Shown piece by piece: positions 12,224 through 23,092 of a stretch of DNA of 64,000 nucleotides. The stretch is from Nageia nagi (taxonomy: Eukaryota; Pinophyta), in contig JBITNC010000001.1 in NCBI GenBank assembly GCA_050084985.1, forward strand, positions 169,322,001-169,386,000, in the 5' to 3' direction. The notes beneath the pieces were generated by a model. The model made no database searches and was not told where the DNA came from. It worked only from the letters and a program-made list of their open reading frames with translations. How positions within the stretch are numbered: position 1 is the stretch's first letter; each line of letters begins with the position of its first letter. Both the position numbers and the translations under genes were made by a program.

Positions 12224-12760
12224 GTTCTCAAAGGAGAAGACTTCTTCTCCATCATCAAGCCTTATTTCCATAATCGTCACAAAATTTCTAAACTTTGAAG
12301 AAAGGTTTTGAAGAATGATGAAGAACATGAACTCATCATTCATTTAATTGCATCCACAAACAATAAGTTAGGTCTTTAGGTCAATAATTTTATTCAAGTA
12401 GATGGCAATATTTTCATCTTCCCCTTGACGAGATTGAAGCAATGTTTGGAGAATGGTAAACCTTATTGAAAAAATTGAACTAAGGTAGATTTGTTTAAGC
12501 TTATCCCAAGCTTCTTTCATCAAGGTTAAAGAGGAAATCATTAAGAGCACATTATCTAAAATTGCATGGTTAATCATGGAGGTTGCCAACATATTCTTTA
12601 TGTTGTAAGATTCTAGTTCTTTCTCATCTGTAGGAGGTACAAGGTTCTCATTCACTATTTGCCCAAGCTTTCTTACCTATAATTTAGCTCTAATCCATGG
12701 TTCTCAAATTCCAAAGTTGGAACCATCAAGAATGTGTTTGGATAAAAAGGAGTCTCCTAT
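12224..12760 (-). pseudogene. Copia A gag, truncated by G1
   Basis: On the - strand from about 12760 the frame reads GDSFLSKHILDGSNFGI, then NENLVPPTDEKE, then KEAWDKLKQIYLSS, the UBN2-type gag of Ty1/copia. The start codon is ATA where the related copy at 63312 has ATG. A stop replaces Trp after NFGI. The frame continues past EDENIAIYLNK and ends at the G1 junction in a block matching DDEQEIFSLEN of copia E. Non-functional. Confidence 0.75.
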
Positions 12761-12939
12761 TTGCTACATAAGAATATGAAAAGTAATAAGCATGTGGTTT
12801 GATAAATAACATTATATGTTAATTTTTAACCAAGTAAATAATACATGTTACATTTAACACTAGAGACATGCTTAATTTGATTCAAAAATGCAAATTTTTT
12901 ACAATTCAAATAATCCATGTACCCAAATACATTTCTCAT

Positions 12940-13430
12940 CTCAAGAATCGTATATGTAGAGTGACATTGTTGAGGCTTCTTTTTTTGTCTAAAATTAGGC
13001 CTTCACCTGGATACCCACACAAGAGGAGCCCAAGTACTACCAATCCTCAACTAGTTCGCCTTGGTCAATTTTATACTCTCATAAGGAGAAGTACCTACTA
13101 TTTTTCAAGGTTATGATGTTTATTGAATTGTCCAAATTATTAATCTTGATTAGGTTTCAAGTTATCCTCCTAGGTTATCAGGATAATCCCTGAATGGACG
13201 TGCAAATATCTGGTATCACTACACATATGCCTGTCCATCTATTGGAGTTATGTCCACACAAATAGAGGACTTAGGGGCAATTGAGAAGTACAAACTTTTC
13301 ACTATTTAGATCATCAAACTTAAAGGCTCCAATCCATCTATCCTCACCTCATGGCTTCCCAAATAAGTCATGTTGCAGAATGTAAATGAGGATGTGTTTA
13401 TTTTAAGGGTTGCTCATTTCAATGTTTGCA
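12940..13430 (-). repeat. Conserved leader block of the copia family, copy 1
   Basis: Matches 42890-43320 and 63520-64000 at high similarity (landmarks TTAGGCCTTCACCTGG, ATCCCTGAATGGAC, ATGGC..CC..A(C/T)AAGTCATGTTGCAGAA). It lies between the primer site and gag, so it belongs to the untranslated leader. It is less AT-rich than its surroundings. No convincing reading frame is shared by the three copies. Confidence 0.7.
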
Positions 13431-13669
13431 TTTTTTTTTTGCATAAGTAAATAAAGCAAAGGTGCTAAACATGAAGTAAAGTGCATAAATTAAACATCAT
13501 ACATCCATAACATGGAACCTTAAGATTCCAATGGGTTTTGTTTATTAACTCCTAAAGGACATATTTACATAGGTCCATAAATTTGCATAAGTTAACTTTC
13601 CAAAAAAAATGATAAATACTCATGCATTAATTCTATAATTTGCATAAGTTAACTTTGCATAAAGGACAA

Positions 13670-13930
13670 ATACTCAACATGCATTTTTAATTCATAAGCA
13701 TGCATCTTAAAAAATTTAAGTCCTAAGCATTAACTTAAAAAATTAAGTCCTTAAGCATGCATTATTAACTTAATAAATAAGTTCTAAAACAATGCATTAT
13801 TAGCTTAAAAATTAAGTACTAAGCATGCATTTATTAACTTAACAAATAAGTACTAAGCATGCATTTAACTTAAAATTTAAGTACTAAGCATAAGCATGCA
13901 ACTTTTTAACTTAAATTAAAAATTTAGTAT
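13670..13930. repeat. AT-rich tandem repeat with GCATGCAT cores
   Basis: Roughly six degenerate units of about 35 bp, each with (TAAGTACTAAGCATGCAT)TTATTAACTTAA-like sequence, inside the copia A leader. Analogous but different arrays occupy the same part of the leader in copia D (43660-43990 and 44210-44580). Confidence 0.65.
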
Positions 13931-14583
13931 GTATACTAGAAGATAAAATATTAAGTAAGAAATTTATACAAATTCCCCCCTTTTTACTTAAAGATTTATC
14001 CCTAAAAGTAGCATACTAAATAATTTATCTTTTAAAAAATATTTGCATGGTAAAAATTCTAAGTATGTATTCATATTAATATTTTAAGTAAAAAATTCCC
14101 CCTTTTTACTTAAAGAGCAGCATAGCTAAATTAAAGTAGCATTCCTTTTTTTAAAAAAATAAACTAATAATTTGCTTAGGTAAATTAAAAATAAAAATAA
14201 AAAAAATTAAGCAAATAAAATCTCCATTTTAGGAGTAATAATGAAAATATACTTTAACATTAATGTAATTTGGATGGTCTATCTACGTTAGATCTATCTT
14301 AAAGGCAATTCATGATGGGTAAAAAAAGTGAAGTATACATTTGCACAAGACATGAATGCTAGTAGAGGCATTAAAGATTAAATAAGGCTTGCAAGAAAGT
14401 TCAAAATTAATGTCTGAAGTAATCAACAAGGCAAAAAAATAAAGGAGGGAGGCACTAAAGGCAACAAAAAAAAATTCGCGAGCAATGAGGAGGTGGTTGG
14501 TGAAGTGAGCAGAGGGTGGCTGTGGTAGAGGAGAGGAGTAGAGAGGAGGTACAAGGAGTAGCACCGATGAAGGAGGGTTCCAC
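13931..14583. other. AT-rich part of the copia A leader
   Basis: Noncoding, AT-rich, with the recurring block AATTCCCCCTTTTTACTTAAAG (two copies, about 13971 and 14094; core AAATTCCCCC). A purine-rich stretch (GAGGAG/GAGAGGAGG) lies at about 14480-14575. No gene seen. Confidence 0.4.
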
Positions 14584-14925
14584 ATGGCAATGAGGATCCA
14601 ATATCACAATAAGGAGAAGCCATGCGATCTCAAGGGTGACATAGAGATAGTAAAAAAAATCATGTTTTTGCTAGATCTCAATAAGCCAACACGTCTGGAA
14701 GATGAGGATATTGATCATGTGGATTTCTACAATCTGCCCAACTATGAAAACAAAGTTTCTTACTATTCCCAACCACAGTGGTGGATAGAGAATCCTTATA
14801 GAGTGTATCTACTAACTCAACAAACGGGAAGGAGGCTGGTTGGGCAAGAAGGAGGCTTATGGGAAGAAGGTCAGCTGGGTAAGAAGGATATCAATAGAAG
14901 GAGGCTAGCTAAAGGAGGCCTATAA
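14584..14925 (+). other. Unrecognised 113-codon frame in the copia A leader
   Basis: The open frame begins MAMRIQYHNKEKPCDLKGD, has the ordered segment DHVDFYNLPNYENKVSYYSQ and PQWWIENPYRVY, and ends in a Gly/Arg/Gln-rich repeat-like tail (GGLWEEGQLGKKD). It reads opposite to the element. The base composition is less AT-rich than the flanks. I recognise no family. It may be a captured host fragment or chance; nothing shows that it is expressed. Confidence 0.25.
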
Positions 14926-15004
14926 GCTGCAACCAACAAAAGAGGCGAGTGAGTGTGTTGGAGGCCATCACCAGCCAACTTCACCACCATCCCTAACAAT
15001 CCTT

Positions 15005-15200
15005 ACAAATTAGAAAAAAATGTAGCAAATTTAAATATTATTTTTGTAATATTAAGGATAGTATTACAAACAAATCTACAATAACCCCATTTAAAAAAAA
15101 AATTGTAGTAAATTTAAATATTATTTTTGTAATATTAAGAATAATATTACAAAAAGGTATACAATAACTCCATTTAAAAAAAAATGTAGCAAATGAAAAA
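15005..15200. repeat. Two tandem copies of a ~100-bp unit
   Basis: The stretch AATGTAGCAAATTTAAATAT and following TTTTTGTAATATTAAG(G/A)ATA recurs about 100 bp later (around 15018 and 15117), with a partial third copy at about 15182. Part of the copia A leader. Confidence 0.7.
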
Positions 15201-15449
15201 ATTGCATCATAAGGGGTTAGAAAAAAAATTGCAATTTGTTAGGTATATTTTGCAAAAAAAAGAACTAACACATAGACAATAACATGTTAGTAGAAAAAAT
15301 AAAAAATAATATTCCAATAATAACTAAGAAGGAAGGATATTATACCTTCTCTTAGTTTTACCTCAATAAGAGAGTGTAGGATGAGGAATGAAGAAGGATC
15401 TCTAAGATGTAGTTTCCACACCAAAGATGTGAATATGAGCCTCCAAGGA

Positions 15450-15461
15450 GCTCTAATACCA
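15450..15461 (-). promoter_or_regulatory. Copia A tRNA primer-binding site
   Basis: On the - strand the sequence is TGGTATTAGAGC, one base away from the canonical TGGTATCAGAGC complementary to the 3' end of initiator Met tRNA. It lies two bases inside the 5' LTR end, where minus-strand DNA synthesis starts. Confidence 0.8.
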
Positions 15462-15463
15462 AA

Positions 15464-15963
15464 TGAGAGATTTGCAATATAAACTAAATAACTCTATATT
15501 CCTAAGATCACATGAAAGTTCACAAATCACATTTAAATAAACTCACAAAGCAATCTCACAACACAACACAAGATGTAATTGGTTCCTCCAACTAGGAGTA
15601 CATCCACTAACTAGATCTTTACTTCAATCACAAATACAACTCTTTTACAATCTTCCTAATCTCAAATCCTAAGAACTATCCTATAGCATAACTTTACTTC
15701 ACAATTGGTGTGTGATCATAAAGAGGGAGTCTTCTATTTATAGGCCAAAATCCCTCTTTGGATCACCCTTTTATCCAATGTACAAAAGCATGACATGCAC
15801 ATCCTTTTACCTAATGGGCATGCTCATGGCATGGAGTGTAGGACAAGTTACATAACCATATTCACTTAAATATTTAAGGTATCTAATGATACCCTTAAGT
15901 AGTAGTGAATTTACAAAGAGGATTAATACAAACCTTTACAATAATGCATTATAAATTCCAACA
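15464..15963 (-). repeat. Copia A 5' LTR
   Basis: 500 bp; on the - strand it begins TGTTGGAATTTATAATG and ends CTCTCA. Similar to the LTRs at 53669-54171, 37900-38355 and 56626-57089. A TATA box (CCTATAAATAG on the - strand) lies at about 15735-15745. Confidence 0.82.
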
Positions 15964-15982
15964 CCTCATATCTCAAACTAAG

Positions 15983-17123
15983 TGTTGACGATTTGACACA
16001 AGGAAATGGTCCTAAAATATGAAAGTTGGGCTTGGATGATCCAAAGATCCCACATTGGCTACCTGGGCACATGGATTGATGGCATTGATCACAAGGCACT
16101 CCAAAATCACCCCCTCTTGGATGTTGCCTTTTCTAGGCCCTCGAATATGATTACACTTATCTCAAGGATTCCTATATTGGTGATTGCATACATGACCACA
16201 CAGATCACATCTCTCCACCATTAGATCATTCCAAAGCAAGATTAGAAGATGATCATCCTCACCTATAAAAGGAGAACTCATAATCATTATGAGATATGCT
16301 AAAGTTGATTATAAACCCTTTTATTTTGGATTGAGTGGAGGCTCTATCTTTGTCACTTGTGGGGTAACTCGCATTTGAGGTATCAGAGGGAGAGGAGGCT
16401 ACCTTTGAACTTACTCTAGCCATCTTAAAAAGAACATTGTGGGTTCCATCATAGTTATTATAGAGGATACTTGGTCTTACCTCACTACTTATGGGATTGG
16501 TGAGGCCCTAGAGCCATTTGAAATAACCCAATAGGAGACAATCCTAGTATAAAATCCATTGGTTGAAAAAAAAATTGTAATTGCTCTACTCTTGATATAT
16601 TCAATACAATTACATTCTATTGTCAAATTATTGTTATTTATCTCTTTGTGATTGGACATTAGATTGTGGAGTAGTTTTTACATTATTTGTGTATCATTTG
16701 TGCTCCCAAATTGGGACATTGCATCTAGGGTGAAGTCTGAGTTGTTTACTTGCTTTTTTTTCTCCCTAATTAGTACATTGGAATACTAGGAGAATTATAT
16801 ACTTATTTGGTGTGTTCTTACTTCCTAACTCGGTTGTTGCAAATGGTGAGGTATTTTGCATTGCTGAAGTTACTAATTGCTCCATAATTGGGATGTTGGA
16901 TCTAGAAGTGCATTTTTATAGTTTAAGATCCATTCTTTCTTCTCTTCTTGGACGTTGGGTTTATGTGTGAATTTTTAAGAATTTCATAGCATAATTTATC
17001 AATCTTAGCTAGACATGAGAAAACTTATGTAATTTTGAGCTTGCTTGGCTAGTTTAAAGGTTTGAATCCAAACATCCCTCTCTTAGGTCAAATTTGAGGA
17101 TTGAGCCTAAAAATGGTTCATCA
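15983..17123 (+). repeat. G3 5' LTR
   Basis: Starts TGTTGACGATTTGACAC and ends TTCATCA before the primer site. A TATA box (CCTATAAAAGGAG) lies at about 16262-16274 and is conserved in the 3' copy near 23850. The 3' copy lacks an internal piece of this LTR near the K insertion. Confidence 0.8.
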
Positions 17124-17126
17124 TAG

Positions 17127-17139
17127 TGGTATCATAGCC
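17127..17139 (+). promoter_or_regulatory. G3 tRNA primer-binding site
   Basis: TGGTATCATAGCC, one mismatch from the initiator Met tRNA complement TGGTATCAGAGCC, three bases after the LTR end. Confidence 0.8.
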
Positions 17140-17579
17140 TTGATTTTTCCATCATGTTGGGAATCAAGGGCATTATTCATAAAGGGTATCGAGAGAAGCT
17201 AAAGCGAGACTAAAGACTGGGTATTAACATCACAATGGTATTACATACGAAGAATTATTGAAGAGTCATTGGAAATCTTTCCCTTGTTGTTGGGTAAGAA
17301 TTGAGGGGTTGCTACTAAAGGAGATTGCTAGAGCTGAAGGAGCTGAAGAGGAATCATTATGATATTCTATCGGATCACATTGCTATTTACAAAAAATTCT
17401 TGGTGTGTAGTTGACTTAACATCATAGTGATCATTCAGCCCTATCTCATCATTTTAGCAAGTCATTGGGCATCTCTTGGCCCTAATTCTAAATTTTGAAG
17501 TTTTAAGAAGATTCATACAGTTTAAAAAGGTACATTATTGAAATAGTTTGCACTTTTTATTTCAAGTTGAAGTTCATTT

Positions 17580-18560
17580 CGATTTACTTTTGAGTTTGAG
17601 GGAGGAATAAAATGTGTTTGGAGAGTTTATGCCCATTTGGGACTAGACGTTGGTATTTTGGAGCTATTTTGGTAGCTCATTCGACATTTTGAGGGTCCTT
17701 TAAGGAGGATGTTGGTATCTTGAGGGCATTTTATGCCCAAAGCTACATTTTGTGATCACCATGAGATGGACATTGGTATTCTAAGAGGGTTTTCATGCTT
17801 GAAGATGCATTCTGGAACCATTAGAGGTTGGATGTTATGTTTTTGGGTCATTGGAGGTTGGATGTTGCACTACTTAGGCCATTTTCAAGCATAGCCTTAC
17901 ATTTTGAGCTCTCTGGAAGGCAATCATTAGGGAATTAAGCACTTCTTGAAGGTCAATTTTATATTTTGAGACCACCTAAAGGAGAACATTGGCCAAATGG
18001 GAGAATTTTGAGGCTTACACTACATTGTAAAGAAAATTTTGGATGGATGTTAATACATTGGAGGTATTTTGAGGTCCATTCTATTTTTTGAGACCAATTG
18101 GAGCTACTTCAGAGGATATCTTTGCATTTTGAGAGTCCCCAAGACCAAACTTTGAGTTTTTGGGAGGTTTTTCGAGACTTTTGCTACATTTTGAAGATAA
18201 CTAAAGTGGGATGTTTGCTTATTGAGGCCAATTGGGTGTTTTTTCTACATTCCAAGTGTCACTATTTGTAATTATCAATTTATTTTCATCATGGAAGATA
18301 AGTATTGACAATCTAAAAGGTTTTTTGGACATTCTAGCCATTATTTTCTTGTGAATTTGAAGGCACAAGCTATTGGAAGGAGGACGTTGGAAAATAAGGT
18401 AGTCAATTTATTATTATTGACTAAATTCCTCAATGGTGTCTACACCATGGAGGCTTGAGAAGGAGACATTGGGATTATTCTATTGCTATGATCAAAATTG
18501 GAGGATAGAAGTGAGATGTTGGGAGTATAGGAAGCTCTTTCTATTGTGAGCTTACAAAAA
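17580..18560 (+). repeat. Degenerate tandem repeats in the G3 leader
   Basis: Nearly 1 kb in which a phrase of the form GGAGGATGTTGGTATTTTGAG..GCATTTTGAGGCC..GCTACATTTTGAG recurs at loose intervals (for example near 17645, 17705, 17770, 17890, 18060, 18185). The period varies around 60-110 bp and copies are strongly diverged. No open frame. Confidence 0.5.
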
Positions 18561-18949
18561 ACCCATCCCTTGAGGTATCTTGGTTAATTTTCAAAATTTG
18601 GAACTTGTTTAGCATCATTCAGCTTATGCATGTGGATGTTGAGCTTCAAGGAGGCATATTTGAATTCAAAGTTGATTCTTTGGTCCCATAACCCATAGGT
18701 TCAAAATTTTCTATTTCATTCCATCATGGTAGGACAAAAATTCTAGGTTTGAGTAATTTGAGTATTTGAGCATTTCATATTTTATTATTTTCGAATAGGA
18801 TAAATAAGGGGAAAAGATAAAAAATATTTTATTTTGGTTCTTAGGAGTAATATGGAAAGTTGAATCTCTTCCACAATAATTTTGTGTTGGGAAAATAAAT
18901 TGAGTTTCAAGATAAGATTTTATAGTTTATGCCCCCTAGGATCTACATG

Positions 18950-19890
18950 CAATATCATAATAGGAATAAGAGATAGAATTTTAGAATGATCGAATAGAAG
19001 TTAGATACTCTAATTACTCTCTTAACTGAGATGATGAAACAAATGGAGGCATCAAATCCAGGGACCCCTATTGAGAATAAAGCATCATGAATACATAATC
19101 CATCACTTCAAATCATGGAGTCACTTTTCACCCCAAAGCAAATTTGGGGAAATGAGTAAGAAGAAGCAAGCCTAGAAGAGATGCTTCAAGAGTAGATGGA
19201 TAAGCCCAAAACATTTAAAATGACTACCCCTTTTCACACTTATTGGAATACCCAAAGATAGAAAACTTAGAAGTCCCTAAAGCTAGTAGATGATAAGAAG
19301 CCCAAAGTGCCCCTGTTTACTTTTGATGGGAGTGATCAAATTTTTGCAATGGTTTGGTTGCAAAAATTACAAACTTTCTTCTCTCTCCATCCCATGAGTG
19401 AAGAAGAAGGAATCAAAATAGCAACCATGTGTTTAAATGGAATAGCTTATGAATGGTGGCATAATGATGTTACTACAATTGGACATGGGAAGGTTAGAAC
19501 CTTTGAAGACTTCAACTAAAGGGTACTTGGTAGGTTTGAACACAAGCATATAAAGGAGTACTTCAAGGACTTGGAAATGCTTTGACATACAACCACCATG
19601 GATGCATACATTGAGGAATTTCAAAGGATCATCATATATGTTCCTAATATGGAAGATGGAAGGCTAGCCTATCTCCTCATGGATGGGTTACAAGAATCAT
19701 CTAATCATTAGTAAAAACTATGGAACCATCTTTTTTATCCATGATCATCTACAAGGTGAATTTATTGGAAGGATTCAGTTATCTAAAGGGATTTGTTACT
19801 AAGACTCCTACAGTAGGAATACCAGCAACTAGTTCTAATAAGAAATTGACAAGAAGCTAACCTCCACCATGTATTCAAATACCAATAAAT
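18950..19890 (+). pseudogene. G3 gag (broken)
   Basis: After an N-terminal stretch with several stops, the frame shows VPLFTFDGSDQIFAMVWLQK (19307 on), FFSLHPMSEEEGIKIATMCL and GIAYEWWHNDV, the conserved capsid (retrotrans_gag) of gypsy elements, then FEDFN followed by a stop at 19517 where Gln fits, and GRFEHKHIKEYFKDLEML. Frameshifts and stops follow from about 19700. Particle-forming role inferred from the family; not functional here. Confidence 0.75.
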
Positions 19891-19893
19891 GGA

Positions 19894-20487
19894 TTGGACT
19901 ATGCTACTCATGAGGCATTGAGGAAGCAAAAGCTCTTCTTTACTTGTCAAAATCCTTGGGAGAGAGGACACAAGTGTAATGGAAAGGCACAACATATGTA
20001 CTTCGAGGTATGTGAGATAGAGGAAGATTCGAACAAAGAAATGAACACTTATCAATATGAAGTGGAAGTCCTAGATATTGGAGGGGCATTAGCCACACTA
20101 AAGGGACCTTTGCAATTTGTAACCATCAAGGTAGAAGGATTTGTGGATAACAACAAAGTTGTGGTAGTTATTGATGGAGGAGGAGGAGCTACTCATAATT
20201 TCATAGAAAATTAATTCATAAAAAATAAAGGATTCAAAATAAAAGAATTCTTCGTATTTGATGTAGCAATTGGGAATGGCAGCATAGCTACTAGCCATAA
20301 GCTAGTAGAAAATATCATAGTTAAATTGAAAGATTATGCAGTCATTAGTGATTTCTATATTATTTCCCTTGGAGTATTACCACACATAGTGCTTGAAGAT
20401 TCTTGGACCAGCCAAGAAGATATTATTGTAGTAGTGGATTTTCCTAATTGCTTGAGGGCAAGCAATTTGGAGAGGATAGACTTGTAA
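19894..20487 (+). pseudogene. G3 zinc knuckle and aspartic protease-like segment
   Basis: The frame begins with a basic segment and CQNPWERGHKCNGKAQHMYF, the C-x..GHKC type knuckle that precedes protease in gypsy elements. The protease active site reads VVVVIDGGGGATHNFIEN, where families have ID(S/C)GATHNFI. Two extra glycines are present and the hydroxyl residue after Asp is missing. A stop at 20212 follows, then the fold continues (FVFDVAIGNGSIATSHKL) to LERIDL and a stop at 20485. No RT follows. Confidence 0.7.
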
Positions 20488-20902
20488 TGTCCCTATTTTT
20501 TAAGGTGTTTTTCCTATTTCACCTATGATAAATGGGAATATTAATTCAGGAGTATTTTTTTCAATATTTGTATAATTTGGCCAAAATGATGTAAATTCCA
20601 CATAGAGACTCAATAAAGCTCTAATTATAGAATAAATGGCCCTTTATTTATTTATTTTTATTTATTTTTCAAAATACTAATTAATGATGTATTTATGATA
20701 CCAAAGGAACTATAATTGTAAATACAATATTAGTCTCATTAAATGAGGTGTTGCATATTTATACTTGGTTATTGTAATATTGACATTAAATGTATTTAGT
20801 CACTAGTGTTGCCCACTTCGAGGTAGAGCATCCCTTTAGGTGATTGCATCGATGAAGAGGACATTTATAGCTCCAAGGATGAACATGGCACTTTGAACTA
20901 AG
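20488..20902 (+). other. G3 noncoding 3' internal end
   Basis: About 415 bp from the protease stop to the 3' LTR, AT-rich with repeated TTTATTTATTT. The whole pol gene is missing here. No gene seen. Confidence 0.5.
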
Positions 20903-20975
20903 TGTTGGCGATCTCAATGCAAGTAAATGGCCCTAGAACATGGACACAAGGCACTTCGGAATCACCCCCTCTTAG
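20903..20975 (+). repeat. G3 3' LTR, left fragment
   Basis: Starts TGTTGGCGATCTCAATGC and matches the beginning of the 5' LTR (ACAAGGCAC, AATCACCCCCTCTTAGATG) before being cut by K. A segment of the LTR (5' copy about 16020-16070) is deleted in this copy. Confidence 0.75.
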
Positions 20976-21445
20976 ATGTTGGTGCTTTTTTCTCCTCGTC
21001 GCTGCCTTCTTCCTGTGAATGCTTCTTTTCTTCAAACCCATACGCTTCATTTGAAAACGTATCTTTAGACCTGCTTTGCTTGATTCGTACGTTGATCTAC
21101 AACGTCGGTTTCTAGCAAGCCTTTGTTCCTCTACACAGTCATTTTTAGCTTCCCCACCCCATTCGTAGGTTGCTTTGTCTGGCTTCTTTGAATCCCTCCT
21201 GCCCGGTGACGTGAACTACTCATTTCAAGCAGTTTTATTTCGACTCTAGTCATCGATCCATCGTGCATTCTGAGTACTCGACCCTCATAGTTGACATGCT
21301 GCTACGACTTAGACTCTGTGGTCCCTCTTTGTATTTTCCATGCTCACCGTTGTTTCCCTGCTCGACTGCAACGTGCAGTAGCCATCGGGCTTCTCACTTT
21401 GCTTCTAAATTTTATTACACGTTTACTTTCGACGGCCCGTTGTAA
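20976..21445. other. GC-richer segment at the left of K, origin unknown
   Basis: About 470 bp clearly richer in G+C and in CpG than everything around it (CGTCGCTGCC, CCCGGTGACGTG, CGACGGCCCG). It ends sharply at AT-rich DNA near 21445. Short open frames exist but none is recognised. It could be the original leader of K or a captured host fragment. Confidence 0.4.
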
Positions 21446-21791
21446 CTAGTTTAATTATATCTTTAACATTATTATTTTTTATATATTTAGCTTTCCTTTC
21501 AATTTTGATATAGTTTTTAATATTTAAATTATTACTTTTTAATAATAGCCTTTTGTTTTTTAAGTTGGATAAAGCTTTTATTTTAATTAGAACAAAGTTC
21601 TTTAATTAAAGCTTTTATTTTAATTAGATAAAGCTTTATTTTAATTTAGATAAATGCTATTATTTAAAAAAAAAATAGATAAATTTTTTTGCCTTTAGTT
21701 ATGTTATTTTTTTTTACCTTAGTTAAAGTTTTTTAAATTAGAGGTTTCCTTTGTTATTTGAAAGGTTTCATTTTGTATTATTCCTTCAAAA

Positions 21792-22306
21792 ATGGCAACT
21801 TTGAATCCTGAAATCAAGTTAAACTCTTCTAATTATCACCTTTGAAAATCTCACATAATTTTTATTTTCAAGTTCAGGTACTTATATGAAGTTGTTACAA
21901 ATCCTAAGGTGGAATCAAATGCTACTACAACTTCACATGAGGTGCAAGAAAAATGGAAAACTAAAAATAAGGAGGCCTTAGGTTTGTTTGGAATCTCTAT
22001 GACTCCTGAATTGCATGTTCATATTACTAAGTGCACAAGGCTCATGAGGCGTGGTTAGTGTTTAAAAATGTTTATGATAAGATTAATGAATCTAGGAAAC
22101 TTCAACTTGAAGATCAATTAGAAGACCTAAAATATATTGAATTCAAGTGTATGGATGAGTTTCTTTTAAAATTTGATGCTTTGAATAGTCAACTAAAAGG
22201 CTTGGGTGTTAAAATTGAACCTCTAATATTGATTCATATTATCCTCAAAAAATGTTTTCCTAAATCTTTTCAACAATTTATTACAAATATGCATAACCTT
22301 AGCTAA
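21792..22306 (+). pseudogene. K gag (broken)
   Basis: Starts MATLNPEIKLNSSNYHL with a TGA in the Trp position that copia gag has after NY.L. It continues KSHIIFIFKFRYLYEVV, then after a shift near 22030 HEAWLVFKNVYDKINESRKL and FDALNSQLKGLGVKIE, the UBN2 family of Ty1/copia gag. Ends at TAA 22304-22306, with zinc knuckles encoded just downstream. Confidence 0.78.
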
Positions 22307-22632
22307 TGAATTAACTTTATGAAGTATTTTGTTTCTTACTAAGGCAAGAAGAGGCAAAATTATTGCAATTTGGAACTCTTAAAAGTAATGATCATGCATT
22401 TGTTGCTAAGCAAAGTAAATAAAAGAATACTTGCAATTTTTGTGGCAAACAAGGACATGTTGAATCTAAGTGCTTTAACAAATTTTCTAAAGGTTCTTGT
22501 AATTTTTGTGGAAAGAAAGGTCATGTTGAGGCCAAGTGTTTTAAAAAGCTGAAAACTAAAAAGAAAGCTAATGCATTTGATGATAATGATTATGATGAGC
22601 CTAGGAGTGCTCATACTTGTTATACTTTCCAA
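22307..22632 (+). pseudogene. K gag C-terminus with two CCHC zinc knuckles
   Basis: The frame gives two knuckles in a row: CNFCGKQGHVESKC (from 22432) and CNFCGKKGHVEAKC (from about 22498). Both keep all four metal ligands, then KKLKTKKKANAFDDNDYDE. Nucleocapsid of a copia gag, binding RNA. The duplicated knuckle spacing is 66 bp. Upstream in-frame stops separate it from the capsid frame. Confidence 0.8.
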
Positions 22633-23092
22633 TTTCCTTATGTTCCCTTAACATCTTTAATTTTTACTAATGGGGCAATATTTATGATGTTTTATGTTGG
22701 CTTATATATTTTTTTGTTACTAACATGTGTGCCTTATGCAAGCTTTTTGAAGCCCACTTTTTGTTCACATGGCCATAGTTTCCTTGTGAATTTTGGAGCT
22801 CTTTTTTATGATAAATCTTCCACATAGCCAAAGTTGCCTTGGGAGTCTAGTCTTGGAGCTCTTTCTTGTGGCCATTCATCTACATGGCCAAAGATGGTTT
22901 GGGAGACTAGTCTTATTAATATTTTTTGGTGGGCTTACTTGCTTGTTCACGTGGTGACATATCATATGGTGGTTAATGCCATCTTATTTGTATTTGTTTC
23001 AAAGTCCCCATGTAAAGATTAAAGGGGGATGTTGAAAATATTGTAATCTTTAGGGAACTTTGTAAACTCCCCAAATAAAGTTTAAAGTGGGA
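22633..23092 (+). other. K tail: unrecognised sequence and duplicated polypurine tract
   Basis: Carries an internal duplication around CACATGGCCA / GGGAGTCTAGTCTTGGAGCTC (about 22765-22920), then two near-identical tract-plus-LTR-start phrases: TTAAAGGGGGATGTTGAAAA at about 23021 and TTTAAAGTGGGATGTTAGAA at 23081. Only the second starts the LTR. Confidence 0.55.

Larger units (their letters stand above)
12224..15963 (-). mobile_element. Copia A: 5' half of a Ty1/copia element, minus strand
   Basis: Reading right to left: 5' LTR (15964-15464), primer site complementary to initiator Met tRNA, a leader of about 2.7 kb with repeats and a conserved block, then gag, cut off at 12224 by the G1 3' LTR. 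The rest of the element is not visible left of G1 in this window. Leader and gag match the copies at 42890-45055 and 62963-64000. Confidence 0.8.
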
